DNA from: Kitasatospora sp. MAP5-34
Lineage (GTDB): Bacteria > Actinomycetota > Actinomycetes > Streptomycetales > Streptomycetaceae
DNA: 64,000 nt
Assembly: GCF_029894335.1 (NCBI RefSeq)
Contig: NZ_JARXZC010000003.1
Coordinates: 1-64,000, forward strand
Reading direction: 5' to 3'
The notes below the pieces were generated by a model that saw only the letters and a list, made by a program, of their open reading frames with translations, ran no database searches and was not told the origin of the DNA. The translations under genes were made by a program, and so were the position numbers. Of this stretch, positions 45,812-55,336 are shown piece after piece. Position 1 is the stretch's first letter; each line of letters starts with the position of its first letter.

Positions 45812-46279
45812 TTACCCGGAGTGATCGTCACTTCCGCCGACCTCTGCTCGGAGTTGGTTTCGGGTGCGCATCAGGATCCGGCCGAGCATGTTCTTGCCGG
45901 TACCAGTCCTGCCTCGGCCCCAGTAGTGGTCGGTGGTGGTGTCCTCGACGATCTCTTCGTCGGCGGTGGACAACAGGATGTCGCGGATGTCCGCATGCGC
46001 TCGGAACTTGGTCGCCACGGCACGACGCATCACGTCGTCCTTGACACGGTCCCAGTCCCGCCGCAACGGTTTGGACGGGTCACGGCCAAACTCGGCGGCA
46101 CGCAAGGGCGTGCGAGCCCGACGGATGAGATCGGCATGGCGGGTGCCGATGAACTTCTGGGCCTGGAAGTAATGCTCCGAGGTCGGCCACAGATGTCCGT
46201 CGAGGTCCAGGCTGTGCGCAGAGAAGTTGGAGAAGCAGCCGTAGGGGACTTCGTCGGCGCCGTAGAAGTAGATCGTCAT
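45812..46279 (-). CDS. NADAR-domain protein (YbiA/RibX-like)
   Basis: 155 residues. FYGADEVPYGCFSNFS, LWPTSEHYFQAQKF, RRDWDRVKDDVMRRAVATKF and DHYWGRGRTGTGKNMLGRIL cover the full NADAR/DUF1768 domain. Family members act as N-glycosidases on riboflavin intermediates or remove ADP-ribose from DNA or protein. A perfect dyad TGCGGG-AA-CCCGCA (46297-46310) lies just upstream. Unlinked to the ribA gene at 3449, and lying between a transposase fragment and the Tad locus. Confidence 0.88.
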   Translation of the reverse strand: MTIYFYGADEVPYGCFSNFSAHSLDLDGHLWPTSEHYFQAQKFIGTRHADLIRRARTPLRAAEFGRDPSKPLRRDWDRVKDDVMRRAVATKFRAHADIRDILLSTADEEIVEDTTTDHYWGRGRTGTGKNMLGRILMRTRNQLRAEVGGSDDHSG

Positions 46280-46392
46280 CCGAGCCTCGTGGCAGTTGCG
46301 GGAACCCGCACGGTCTCAGGCGCCGGGCTGCGCTTGCAACCGGTTTGCCGACAGTGCTCACGAAACGGCGGATCCCAGAATCTGCGCCGTGA

Positions 46393-49300
46393 TCACCCTC
46401 CCGAGAGCAGGTCGCGGAGCAGGGCCACGGTGTCGGGGTCGAGGTCGCGGCCGGTGCGGCGGCTGAGGGCGTCCAGGCGGTTGACGGCTCGGACGAGTTG
46501 ATCGCGGGCGCCGGCGGAGGCGTAGGCGTAGAAGAGGTCGCGGTGCAGGAGTTCGACGTCCGGGGCGACGGCGAGGCCCCGGAAGATGGCGGCCTCGGCG
46601 CTGCGGTGGTCGCCGTACTGGAGTCTGCGGGCGGCCAGTTCGTGGGCGGTGTCGACGATCGCGGCGAGCATGTCCTGCCGTTCGGGCTCGGCCCAGGCGT
46701 ACGCGTCGGCCGGGGCCTCGGCGAAGGGTGCGCCACGGACCAGGGCGAGGGCGTGGGCGAGGGCGGCGTCGGCGGTGCTGCTGGTGCTGCGCATGCCGCG
46801 CCGGTAGAGGCTGCGGAACTCGTCCCAGTCGCAGGTGACGGTCGGCGCGAAGGAGTAGCCGTCCGGTGCGTCTGCGGATTCGGCGAGCAGGAAGGCCCGG
46901 CCGTCGGTGGAGTTGCCGAACCAGGAGGCCAGTTCGGCGATCCGGCCCGGCAGCGGGGTCGGGGGGCGGTCGGCCGTCAGGCGTGGGTCGAGGTGGGCCG
47001 CCCCCGGGTGCAGGGCACGGTCGAGTACGTCCCGCTCGACGCCCGGACGCAGGGCGAGCAGGGCAGCAAGCTCGGTGAGCCGGGGTACGGCCTCCGGGTT
47101 GGCCGCCCCGGAGGCGCCCAGGATGTCCACCGGGCCGAGCAGCCGGATCCGGGGTGCGGTCCGGACGGTGTGGGCCTCCGGGGAGCGGAGGATCGCGATC
47201 AGGTCGTCGCAGTCCGTCCGCACGGACGCGGGGGTGGTCGGGACGGGCGGGGTGACCGGAAGGTTCTCCACCGGCCGGGTCTGCGCCGCCGGGGCACCCG
47301 GGGCGTCGGGGGCGGGTGCCGGGTCGTGGGTGGGGTTGGGCTCGACCGGCGCGGGCGTCGGCGCCGGAGCGGGGGCAGCCGGGGGCGAGGGGGGCTCCAG
47401 CGCCTCAGGAGCGTCCGGAGCGTCCGGGGCGTCCGGAACAGGCGGGACTTCTGGCGCCTCCGGGGTTCTGGCCGCGTGCAGCCCGAGGCTGTTGGCGTTC
47501 TTCCGGTACGAGCGCTGCGCAGGAGGCGTCGCCACCGGGCTGATGCCCGCGAACGGGCTGGCGCCGGTACCGATCACCCTGGCCGTCACCTGCTGGACCA
47601 CCTGGACCACCGGCTCCTCCGAACGCGCGCCGATCGAGACCAGGACCGGTGCCGGGAGAGGGAGTTCGGCCGGCTCGAAGTCCGAGTCCGAGTTCGAGTC
47701 GACGCCCGGACCGTCCAGCGTCCAGTCGGGCGCCGGGTGCTGGGTGCTGTCGCCGGAGCTGCGCAGCAGATCGCCCCACTGGTCGTACTGCTCCTGGCTG
47801 AGGCGCTGGAGTTCGACGCCGAGGTGCAGGCCGGGGATGGTGGCCATGCCGGTGCTGGGCAGGGTCCACCGGGCCACCGGTCCGCTGCCGCGCTCGGGGG
47901 CCCGGGCGATCACGGCCAGGCAGGTGCGCGGCGTGCCGTCCAGCAGCCGGCCGAGTTCGGCGGGGAGGGTGCCGCTCGGGGGCTGTACGGAGAGCACGAT
48001 CTCCGGCACCCAGGACTCGTCCGCGTCACCCCGGCTGCGCGCCTCGCGCGGGCTGGTCGCCTCCGCCGCGACCAGGGTGGCGCGGGCGCGTGCGGTACGC
48101 GGCCCGAGGGCGGTGAGGGCCTCCTGGAGAGTGTCGTACCGGTGCACGCGTTCGGCGGCCGGTCCGCTGATCGCCGGGTCGTCCGGGATACCGACCAGGT
48201 GCAGGTGGAGCCGGTCGGCGAGCGGGCTGTGGGCCAACTCGACGGCCAGCGTGCGCAGTACGTCGCGGGCGTCGTCCGGATGCCCGGAGAGGTGCATCAG
48301 CCGTACGGTCTCCAGGTCCGCGAGCACCACCGAGCCGTCCGGCGCGCCGCCGAGGGTGACCAGGGCCGGGTACGGCGCCGAACTCTTGGCCGCCTGCGAG
48401 GCGGAGAGCAGCTCGGACGAGTCCTCCGGGCACCACCAGACGTTCGGGGCATGCGCGGCACGGAAGGGAGCGACGGGGGCGGCGGGCGCGGCGAGGTGCA
48501 GCTCGATGGTCCGGCCCGGGGTGACCCGGACCGCGACCAGCGCGGGGAGGCGCTTGCCGGAGCGTACGGTGTTGCGCGCCAGCGTACGCAGTGCGCGGTC
48601 CAACAGGTCGATGCCGGAGGCACTCTGACGAACCTTCAGTTCTGCTTCGAAGGCGGCGGCCGGCTGGGGCGGCAGCGCGATCCGGTGCCGGGGGCGGCGG
48701 GCGCGCTGCTGGTCGCCACGCCGGCGCGACACCGCGCCGATCATGATGGCGGCCAGCAGGACGCCGACCGTCGACGCGGCGAGCGAGACCGTGTAGTCGC
48801 CGCTCGGCGCGGTGGCCGCAGTGGGTGCGGTGGGCGTGGACGCCTTGACGGGAGTGGTCGTCCTGGCGGGCGCGGACGGCTTGGACGCAGGGGGCTTGCC
48901 GGTCGGCGCGGGGGTGACCGGCGGGGTGACGGGAGGCGTGACCAGCGGGCTCACCGACGACGTGACCGGGGGCGTGACCGGGGGCGTGACCGGGGGCGTC
49001 ACGGGCCGGGCAGGGGTCACGGGCTGGGGCGCCGGTGCGGTGCCGGGGACAGTGAGGACCGTGCCCGGGACCAGCATGTCCGGGTTGGTCAGCTGCTCGC
49101 CGTCCGGTGCCTTGGCCCCCTTGTTGGCCTCGAACAGCTTCGGCCAGTCCTGTGAACTGCCCATCTCCCGCTGCGCGATGGCCGACAGGGTGTCGCCGGA
49201 GCGTACGGTGGCCTGGTGCTCCCCACTGCCGGCGGCCGGGGCGGCCACCGGCTGCGGGCTTGCGGGCGCCGACTGATCGGCCTTGGCGTCGGACGGCATG

Positions 49301-50079
49301 AGCAGTTGCCAACCCGGCTGGATGGACCGGTCCGCGTCGAAGCGGTCTCCCGAATCATCCATCTGCCGACCGTTGTTGAGCTTGGCGATCTCCACCCACC
49401 GCTCACCGGAGCCGAGTTGGCGCTCGGCGATGGACCAGAGACTGTCGGCAGGGCGGGTGTCGCGGACGGTGTAGGTCGGCTGCTGCGCGGCGGCGGGCGC
49501 CGGTGCGGGCACCGCCGAGCCGGCGGGGAGCGCCGCATACTGCGGGCTCGCGGTTAACTGGGCGGGCGCGGAGACGGCGGGGGCCCGTTCCGGTACGGCG
49601 GCGAACGCCGAACCGGCCACCGGCAGCAGCGCGATGACCGAGCCGACCAGCCCGGCGGCCAGCCGCTGACTCCAGCCGAAGGCTGGGATCCGCCGGGCGA
49701 TCCGGCCGCGCAACTGGGCCGGGATCTCCAGCAGTACGGCGGCGGCGAAGCAGAACCAGGCCACCCAGCCGACCACCACCAGGGCCCACAGGAAGAGCCG
49801 CCCGTCATCCGGGCTGGTGAGCAGCTCCACGAACCCGCCACCGGTCGCGCCGCCCATCCCGGCGACAGCGGTGGTCCCGTACAGCAGCAGCGCCGGCAGG
49901 CCGACCAGCAACCCGGCCAGCACCAGTAGGGAGCCGAGTGCGGCGGCCACCAAACCGGCCGGCCGCCGGCGGCGGCGGTGCGGCCGCAGCGGAACGGGCC
50001 TGCGCCCGGGTGGGACAGGTGGGACCTGAGCACCCTTGTGGGCGCTGTGGGCGTGGTCTTTCGCTCGTGGCGCGGCCAT
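46393..50079 (-). CDS. LysM-BTAD multidomain membrane protein
   Basis: 1228 residues. Three N-terminal transmembrane segments (about 40-70, 93-117, 142-161), then two LysM motifs (about 202-250 and 285-345) with a PVTPPVT repeat linker, a further TM segment near 428-448, a large alanine-rich cytoplasmic domain with many beta-strands, and a C-terminal BTAD helical region (about 1085-1228; EAAIFRGLAVAPDVELLHRD). LysM would face the wall and BTAD is a regulator-associated TPR-like domain. Codon 175 is TTA (complement of 49555-49557), implying bldA control. Starts in a TGATG overlap with the TadG-like gene. Confidence 0.82.
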   Translation of the reverse strand: MAAPRAKDHAHSAHKGAQVPPVPPGRRPVPLRPHRRRRRPAGLVAAALGSLLVLAGLLVGLPALLLYGTTAVAGMGGATGGGFVELLTSPDDGRLFLWALVVVGWVAWFCFAAAVLLEIPAQLRGRIARRIPAFGWSQRLAAGLVGSVIALLPVAGSAFAAVPERAPAVSAPAQLTASPQYAALPAGSAVPAPAPAAAQQPTYTVRDTRPADSLWSIAERQLGSGERWVEIAKLNNGRQMDDSGDRFDADRSIQPGWQLLMPSDAKADQSAPASPQPVAAPAAGSGEHQATVRSGDTLSAIAQREMGSSQDWPKLFEANKGAKAPDGEQLTNPDMLVPGTVLTVPGTAPAPQPVTPARPVTPPVTPPVTPPVTSSVSPLVTPPVTPPVTPAPTGKPPASKPSAPARTTTPVKASTPTAPTAATAPSGDYTVSLAASTVGVLLAAIMIGAVSRRRGDQQRARRPRHRIALPPQPAAAFEAELKVRQSASGIDLLDRALRTLARNTVRSGKRLPALVAVRVTPGRTIELHLAAPAAPVAPFRAAHAPNVWWCPEDSSELLSASQAAKSSAPYPALVTLGGAPDGSVVLADLETVRLMHLSGHPDDARDVLRTLAVELAHSPLADRLHLHLVGIPDDPAISGPAAERVHRYDTLQEALTALGPRTARARATLVAAEATSPREARSRGDADESWVPEIVLSVQPPSGTLPAELGRLLDGTPRTCLAVIARAPERGSGPVARWTLPSTGMATIPGLHLGVELQRLSQEQYDQWGDLLRSSGDSTQHPAPDWTLDGPGVDSNSDSDFEPAELPLPAPVLVSIGARSEEPVVQVVQQVTARVIGTGASPFAGISPVATPPAQRSYRKNANSLGLHAARTPEAPEVPPVPDAPDAPDAPEALEPPSPPAAPAPAPTPAPVEPNPTHDPAPAPDAPGAPAAQTRPVENLPVTPPVPTTPASVRTDCDDLIAILRSPEAHTVRTAPRIRLLGPVDILGASGAANPEAVPRLTELAALLALRPGVERDVLDRALHPGAAHLDPRLTADRPPTPLPGRIAELASWFGNSTDGRAFLLAESADAPDGYSFAPTVTCDWDEFRSLYRRGMRSTSSTADAALAHALALVRGAPFAEAPADAYAWAEPERQDMLAAIVDTAHELAARRLQYGDHRSAEAAIFRGLAVAPDVELLHRDLFYAYASAGARDQLVRAVNRLDALSRRTGRDLDPDTVALLRDLLSGG

Positions 50080-50525
50080 CAGCCGTTCTCCGCTTTCGTG
50101 ACTCCGTGTACCAGGGTGGCCGTCCCGTGCCCGGACACGGGAAAGTCCTGTCCGAGCAGGACGGTGTGGTAGCTCTTGCTGATGCTGACTTCGACGGTGT
50201 GGGCGTCCTTGAAACTCACCTGGCAGGAAAGGCCGTACTTCTGCATCAGGTAGGCGTTCGCGGCGTCCTGGGCGATGGTGCCCCGCTCCTGGACCTGGTA
50301 GTCGCCCTGGAGCAGCGCGGACTCGTCGAGCTGCTGCCCGGCGACCCGGGCCCCCTCCTGGGCGATGGCATCGGCGTACTCCATGTCCCGCAGGCGGCCG
50401 CAGCTGTCCAGCACGACGGCGGAGACCAGCATCAGGCCCGCGACGGTCACCGCCACGAAGATCGAGACGGCCCCCGCGTCCGGCGCTCCCCGGACCGGGC
50501 CTAGTGGTGCGCGTCGGCGTAGCAT
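50079..50525 (-). CDS. TadE/TadG-like pilus-associated protein
   Basis: 148 residues from ATG 50525 with GGGAGGGG upstream. One N-terminal hydrophobic segment after a short basic leader (GAVSIFVAVTVAGLMLVSAVVLDSCG), then an extracytoplasmic domain with two Cys. The usual Glu5 of prepilins is replaced by Phe, so it may not be processed by the prepilin peptidase. Family role is as minor pseudopilin in Tad pili. Stop overlaps the LysM-BTAD ATG. Confidence 0.7.
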   Translation of the reverse strand: MLRRRAPLGPVRGAPDAGAVSIFVAVTVAGLMLVSAVVLDSCGRLRDMEYADAIAQEGARVAGQQLDESALLQGDYQVQERGTIAQDAANAYLMQKYGLSCQVSFKDAHTVEVSISKSYHTVLLGQDFPVSGHGTATLVHGVTKAENG

Positions 50526-50550
50526 CAATTCCCCTCCCCCAGCCGGTCGT

Positions 50551-51039
50551 TCACCCTGCACTCCGGTAGCGGTCGACCACCGAAACGAACTCGCCCTTCA
50601 GCGTCTTGCTGCCCGGCGTACCGTCCACCACCAGGTACCCGAGCGGGACATTGCAGGTCACCCTGACATCCACGGTCTGCAGCACCTCGGTCCCTATCGT
50701 CACCGGGTCGGAAGGGGGTTGAGAGATCTGGAGGTCGGTACACGGTACGTGCTGCTTGTCGAACACGTCCCGCGCGGCATCCTCGGCCGCCTGCTGAGCG
50801 CCCTCCGGGGTACGCGCCAGCGAGGCGGCCCGGGCACCTGCACGGGCTGCCGCATCAACTACCCCGCCGGTGGTCTGAATACGCCCGACTCCCGCAACGA
50901 TCAGTACCAGCGCGACTACCGCCGGTACGAGGATCGCCGCCTCGACCGCGACGCTGCCCGAATCCGGCGGCCGTCGCACCGCTCCCGCCCTGGTCGTGAC
51001 CGCCCTGACCCCGGCTGCCCTGGCTACAGCTGCGCTCAT
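50551..51039 (-). CDS. TadE-like pseudopilin
   Basis: 162 residues from ATG 51039. Basic leader, then DSGSVAVEAAILVPAVVALVLIV with Glu at the +5 position of a type IVb prepilin-like site, followed by a 110-residue globular part containing two cysteines (CTDLQ, VTCNV). Overlaps the upstream gene by one TGATG. Minor pilin of the Tad system. Confidence 0.78.
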   Translation of the reverse strand: MSAAVARAAGVRAVTTRAGAVRRPPDSGSVAVEAAILVPAVVALVLIVAGVGRIQTTGGVVDAAARAGARAASLARTPEGAQQAAEDAARDVFDKQHVPCTDLQISQPPSDPVTIGTEVLQTVDVRVTCNVPLGYLVVDGTPGSKTLKGEFVSVVDRYRSAG

Positions 51040-51542
51040 CACGGCTGCCCTCCCTGCGGGACGAACTTCTCCCGGGGCGCATCCACGTACCGGGTGACAT
51101 CCGGCATGGTCAGCATCGGCAGGACGTTCAACGGCTTTACGGTGACGCTGATATGGAAGGTGGTGCCGTCCGTGCCGCCCATGTCCGTCCCGGCCGGTCG
51201 GGCGAGGCTGCCGAACCGTCCCAGGAAGTCCGTGACCCGCTGATCGGCGGCCGCCTGGGTGCCTCCCATGATCCGGCCCGCGTCCGCGCCCTCCCGGGCA
51301 GCCGTGAGCGCGACCTCGCTGGCGTACCACCAGAGGGCGGCCTGCACCACGAGCAGGACGATGGTCAGCACCGCCGGGAAGACGATCGCCAGACTGATCG
51401 TCATCGCTCCCCGGTCCGGCCTCCGCCGGTCAGGTACCCGCTGGTCCGGCACCCGCCCCTCCAGCCTCCGCCCATCCGATACCCGCTCGTCCGGTGCCCC
51501 TCGGCCCGGGAGTCGGCGGCAGCGTCGGGTCGTTCGGATCAT
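51039..51542 (-). CDS. TadE-like protein with long basic leader
   Basis: 167 residues from ATG 51542; an in-frame ATG at 51404 begins right at the membrane segment (AMTISLAIVFPAVLTIVLLV). The 45-residue leader contains Arg/Asp-rich repeats (PDERV, PDQRV, PDRRR). No Glu at +5. The outer domain is 90 residues. ATGA overlap with the Flp gene. Probably a minor pseudopilin. Confidence 0.72.
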   Translation of the reverse strand: MIRTTRRCRRLPGRGAPDERVSDGRRLEGRVPDQRVPDRRRPDRGAMTISLAIVFPAVLTIVLLVVQAALWWYASEVALTAAREGADAGRIMGGTQAAADQRVTDFLGRFGSLARPAGTDMGGTDGTTFHISVTVKPLNVLPMLTMPDVTRYVDAPREKFVPQGGQP

Positions 51543-51796
51543 GGAGCGACCGGGACGGTCGAGACCTGGGTCTTGACCTTGCCGGCCAGTGCGTTCAGCG
51601 CCACCACGACCCCGATCGCGATGGTCACCAACGCGACGACGGCAAGGGCGAGTTCGATGCTGATCGCACCCCGGTCCCCGACCGCGCGGGCGGCGCGGAC
51701 GCGGCCGGTCCGGTAGCGCAGGGCGACCAGGCCGAGCTGTACGGGCAGGAGCAGCGGCAGCAGCAGGGCGGCGATCAGGTTCCGCGAGCGGGTCAT
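51539..51796 (-). CDS. flp: Flp-type pilin
   Basis: 85 residues from ATG 51796 with GGAGGAA six bases upstream. A basic leader ends in GDRGA then ISIELALAVVALVTIAIGVV, with Glu5 after the expected cleavage site and a hydrophobic helix, then a short C-terminus (ALNALAGKVKTQV). Small size and this motif are those of Flp/Tad major pilins, although the long leader is unusual. Confidence 0.75.
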   Translation of the reverse strand: MTRSRNLIAALLLPLLLPVQLGLVALRYRTGRVRAARAVGDRGAISIELALAVVALVTIAIGVVVALNALAGKVKTQVSTVPVAP

Positions 51797-51831
51797 GTCG
51801 GTTCCTCCGGGGGAAGGGGATTTCTCTGTGG

Positions 51832-52716
51832 TCAGGCGACGTTGAGCATCTGGTACAGCGCGGGAAAGACGATCAGTGCGGTCATCAGCAGGGTGAGCAG
51901 GGAGCCGGGCGCGACCATCCGCTCGCTGTCGGTGTTGGCCCGGGCCAGGTCGGCGGCGAGCAGTTCGCCGCGCAGGCCCTTGGCCCTCGCCCGGAGCGTG
52001 TCGTACACGGCGGCGCCGTCGGTGCCGGAGATCCGCATGATGTCCGCGACGTCCTGCAACGGGGTCAGCCCGAGCTCCTCGGCGAGCGCGTCCAACCCGT
52101 CCCAGGGCGGCAGCCGGTCGGTGGCGGCCCGTTCGAGGGCGTCCCGGATCCGGCGGAAGACCGTCCCCCGGCCGACGGCGGCGGCCCGGCGCAGCGCCTC
52201 CGCCGGGCCGAGGTCGGCGGCGCGCTCCAGGGCGACGAGTTCGAGGTACGCGGCGATGCCGTGCAGGTACTCCGCCTTCGCCTCCTTGGCCTCGCCGCTG
52301 ACGATGGCGTCGGGTACGAGCCAGCCGAGCACCGCCAGCGCCGGGCCCGCCGCCAGCGGCACCGCGACCGGCAACGCGGCCCCGGTGAGGACGGCCATCG
52401 CCGAGGCGTAGCCGGGCAGCAGCAGCCCGATCAGGGCGAAGAGCAGCTTGTGCGCCATGAACCGGGCCGGAGTGCGCCCGATCAACGCCAGTTGCTGGTG
52501 CGGGATCCGGGCTCCGGGCAGCCGGAGCGAGCCGGCGCCGAGCCGGTCGTACCAGGGCAGGCGCTGTTCCAGGTCGTCGGTGCGGTCGGCCGGCGCACGG
52601 TGCAGCCGGTCCAGCGCCTGCCCCAAGTCGGGTGGTGCCGGGCGGAGTTCGGCGGCGAGCACGGCGACCCCGCCGGCGACGGCGGCGCCCGCCAGTACGG
52701 CCCAGGGGGAGATCAT
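51832..52716 (-). CDS. tadC: TadC inner-membrane protein (T2SSF domain)
   Basis: 294 residues. A type II secretion F domain with three to four TM segments (N-terminal, a central pair and a C-terminal one ending LLTLLMTALIVFPALYQML), and the cytoplasmic LERAADLGPAEALRRAA and ISGTDGAAVYDTL motifs. Paired with TadB as the assembly platform. ATGA overlap with tadB at 52713. Confidence 0.88.
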   Translation of the reverse strand: MISPWAVLAGAAVAGGVAVLAAELRPAPPDLGQALDRLHRAPADRTDDLEQRLPWYDRLGAGSLRLPGARIPHQQLALIGRTPARFMAHKLLFALIGLLLPGYASAMAVLTGAALPVAVPLAAGPALAVLGWLVPDAIVSGEAKEAKAEYLHGIAAYLELVALERAADLGPAEALRRAAAVGRGTVFRRIRDALERAATDRLPPWDGLDALAEELGLTPLQDVADIMRISGTDGAAVYDTLRARAKGLRGELLAADLARANTDSERMVAPGSLLTLLMTALIVFPALYQMLNVA

Positions 52717-53723
52717 CGGGTCTCCTTGAGCAACGGGCCGCTCTCGTCGACAGGTTGGTAGCTCGAAAGTGAGCCGCCCGGCAGCGGCTCGCCCGCCGCC
52801 GGATCACCCGGCAGCGGACCGCTGGGGAGCGGACCGGCCTTGCTGCGGCGGTCCGGCTCCAGCAGGCGCGGCGGCGGGGTGTGGCTGGCCAGCGAGCGCA
52901 TCCAGCCGATCACCAGGACGAAGGCCACCGCCACCACGCCGAGCACCACCTGGCCCACGAAGGTGCTGTACGGCGCGGTGTAGCGATCGTTGAACGAACC
53001 GGCCGTGACGACCAGCAGGATGATGGTGACCAGCCAGCGGATGGTGGTGCGGTGCTTGGCCCGGTCCGCCTCGATCGTGCGGCGCTGGCGGACCTCCTCC
53101 CGGACGGAGTCCGCCAGGTCGGCGAGCGCCCGGGCCAGGCCCGGGCCGCTGTCACCGGCCCGCAGCACCAGCGCGGCGAGCACCTTGTCGGCCGTCGGGT
53201 CGGCCAACCCGTCGGCGAACGCCCGCAGCGCGTCCTCGGGGCGCCAGCGGGACTGGAGCCGGGCGGCGAGTTCGGCGATCTCGGCGTCCAGGGCGGGCGG
53301 TGCGGTCCGACGGCTGGTCAGGATCGCCTGGTTGAGGCCGACGCCGAGCAGCAGTACGTCGGCGAGCCGCTGGGTCCACTCGGCGAGGGCCTCCAGCCGC
53401 TCGATCCGGCGGGTGTCGGAGCGGGTGGCGTCGAAGAGCCAGGGCAGGCCGAAGACGGCGAGCGGGACCAGCACGGCGGTGAGCGGGATCCGGGTGAACA
53501 GCCAGCCGAGCGGCGCGCCCACCAGCGCCAACGCCGTCTGGATCCGGCGCAGTCGGGCGACCTGCGGGGAGGCCGTGCCGGGTGCGCCGTACCAGAAGGT
53601 GTGAGCCCGGCCGGCCAGCGGACTGCGGTCCGCCCCGGCGGGGTTGCTCGTGCCGACCAGTCCGGCCACCAGCGCGACGGCGCCTCCGGTGACCAGCAGG
53701 CCGCACAGTACGAAGAGCAGCAT
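52713..53723 (-). CDS. tadB: TadB inner-membrane protein (T2SSF domain)
   Basis: 336 residues from ATG 53723 (longer starts are unsupported). T2SSF features: LAEWTQRLADVLLLGVGLNQA, LVLRAGDSGPGLARALADLADSVREE and paired C-terminal helices. The 60-residue C-tail is proline/glycine-rich (GPLPSGPLPGDPAAGEPLPGG). With TadC it forms the platform moved by TadA. Overlaps tadA by the TGATG. Confidence 0.88.
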   Translation of the reverse strand: MLLFVLCGLLVTGGAVALVAGLVGTSNPAGADRSPLAGRAHTFWYGAPGTASPQVARLRRIQTALALVGAPLGWLFTRIPLTAVLVPLAVFGLPWLFDATRSDTRRIERLEALAEWTQRLADVLLLGVGLNQAILTSRRTAPPALDAEIAELAARLQSRWRPEDALRAFADGLADPTADKVLAALVLRAGDSGPGLARALADLADSVREEVRQRRTIEADRAKHRTTIRWLVTIILLVVTAGSFNDRYTAPYSTFVGQVVLGVVAVAFVLVIGWMRSLASHTPPPRLLEPDRRSKAGPLPSGPLPGDPAAGEPLPGGSLSSYQPVDESGPLLKETR

Positions 53724-55336
53724 CAGCGCACCCCACCGATCCGCAGCGCCAGCGGCGCGCTCCAACTCCCGTACGGGGACTGGAGCAGCCCCGCGTCGAA
53801 GCCCGTCCGCCGGAGGTCGTCCAGGCACTGCGGCGGGGTGTGCGGGACGGCACGCGGTTCGCCCAGGTCCGGGCGCGGGCCGAAGACGGTGTTCATCGCC
53901 GGGCGGCCGCTCTCACCGAGTCCAGTGATCTCCAGGACGTGCGAGACGAAGCGGTGGCGGCGTCCGCCGACCGCCGTCTCGTCGACCATCGCGACGTGCA
54001 CGATGAGGTCGACGGCGTTGGCGGTGAGCCGGTACGCGAGGCTGTCGGTCATGTGGGCGCCGTACTCCAGGCAGAGTTCGGCGATCCGGTCGACCACCAT
54101 GTGCGGGGCGCGCGCGTGCAGGGTGCACATCGAGCCGCCCTCGCCGTTGGTCATCACCCGCAGCATCGGGACGACCTCGGCGGAGCGGACCTCGCCGACG
54201 ATGATCCGGGAGAGGGTCATCCGCAGTGCCGCCGGGATGAGCTCGCCGATCGTCAGCTCGCCCGCCGAACGGCCGTCCACCCGCTCGCCGTTGCCCTCAC
54301 GGGCCTCCATCGGGACGACCTGCTTCAGGTGTCCCAGGGTGTGCAGCCAGAGCTCGAACTCGGACTCCAGGGTGCCGATCCGCTCGTCCGGCGGGATCTC
54401 GCCGGCCATCGCGCGGAGCAGGCTGGTCTTGCCGACGCCCTGCGTCCCGGTGATCATCACGTTCTTCCTGGCCCGGATCGCCGCCGCCAGGAAGGCCGCC
54501 AAGGTCGAATCCAGGGTGCCGAGTTCGACCAGGTCCGGCAGGGTCGCCGAGGCGACCCGGTGGCGGCGGATCGCCACGTACGGGCGGGGTGTCACCTCGG
54601 TGAGGGCCTGCAGGCGCATGCCACCCTCCAGGCGCAGCGCGAGAGTCGGGCTGGCGGTGGAGAGACTGCGTTCGCCACCGCCGTGCTGGCGGGCCAAGTC
54701 CTGTAGCAGTTCGATGAGTTCCTCGTCCGTGTCGGCCACCGGCGGCACCTGGCGCAGCGGTTGGTGGACGCGGGAGATCCAGACGTCGTCGCAGCCGTTG
54801 ATCAGGATGTTCTCGATCTCCGGGTCGTCCAGGTAGGGCTGGAGGCGGCCGGCCCGGAACAGCAGGTCGTAGACCACCTCGGAGAGCGCCCGGTCCTGCT
54901 CGCGGGTGGGCGGGATGCCGTGGGTCTGCGCGTACGCGTCGGACCAGCGGGCGACGGCCTCCTCGATCAGCGCCCGCCCGCGCTGGCGGCGGGTCGCCCG
55001 GTCGGCCTCCAGGCCGGAGCCGTCGGCCAACCGGGAGAGCTGCTGGTGGAGTTCGGCCGCCACCTGCCGCTTCAGCTCCCGCGCGACCTGCTGGTCCACG
55101 GCGGCCCGCACCCCGGACGGCTGCACCCCGACGGGCTGCAGCGCGGGTACCGCCCGGACCGGGCCGGGCGCGAACTGGCCTGCTGTGTACTGGCCCGACG
55201 TGAACTGGCCGACCGGCGCGGCAGTGGTCGACGCTCTGGCGACCTGCGCCGGCGGCGCGGTGACGGCCCAGGGCAGCGCGGCCGGACCACCGGGCTGCGC
55301 GGGGACCGGGCCCTGGTGCAGCGGACTACCGCGCAC
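53723..55336 (-). CDS. tadA: TadA/CpaF secretion ATPase
   Basis: 537 residues from GTG 55336 with GGGGAGGTG upstream. The N-terminal 75 residues are disordered; then an ATPase with Walker A GTQGVGKTSLLRAM, an Asp box VVPMEAREGNGE region, Walker B-like RIIVGEVRSAEVVPML, and His box CTLHAR. Powers pilus polymerisation in the cytosol. ALSEVVYDLLFRAG and DDPEIENILINGCDDVWISR are typical CpaF lead-in segments. Confidence 0.95.
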   Translation of the reverse strand: MRGSPLHQGPVPAQPGGPAALPWAVTAPPAQVARASTTAAPVGQFTSGQYTAGQFAPGPVRAVPALQPVGVQPSGVRAAVDQQVARELKRQVAAELHQQLSRLADGSGLEADRATRRQRGRALIEEAVARWSDAYAQTHGIPPTREQDRALSEVVYDLLFRAGRLQPYLDDPEIENILINGCDDVWISRVHQPLRQVPPVADTDEELIELLQDLARQHGGGERSLSTASPTLALRLEGGMRLQALTEVTPRPYVAIRRHRVASATLPDLVELGTLDSTLAAFLAAAIRARKNVMITGTQGVGKTSLLRAMAGEIPPDERIGTLESEFELWLHTLGHLKQVVPMEAREGNGERVDGRSAGELTIGELIPAALRMTLSRIIVGEVRSAEVVPMLRVMTNGEGGSMCTLHARAPHMVVDRIAELCLEYGAHMTDSLAYRLTANAVDLIVHVAMVDETAVGGRRHRFVSHVLEITGLGESGRPAMNTVFGPRPDLGEPRAVPHTPPQCLDDLRRTGFDAGLLQSPYGSWSAPLALRIGGVR

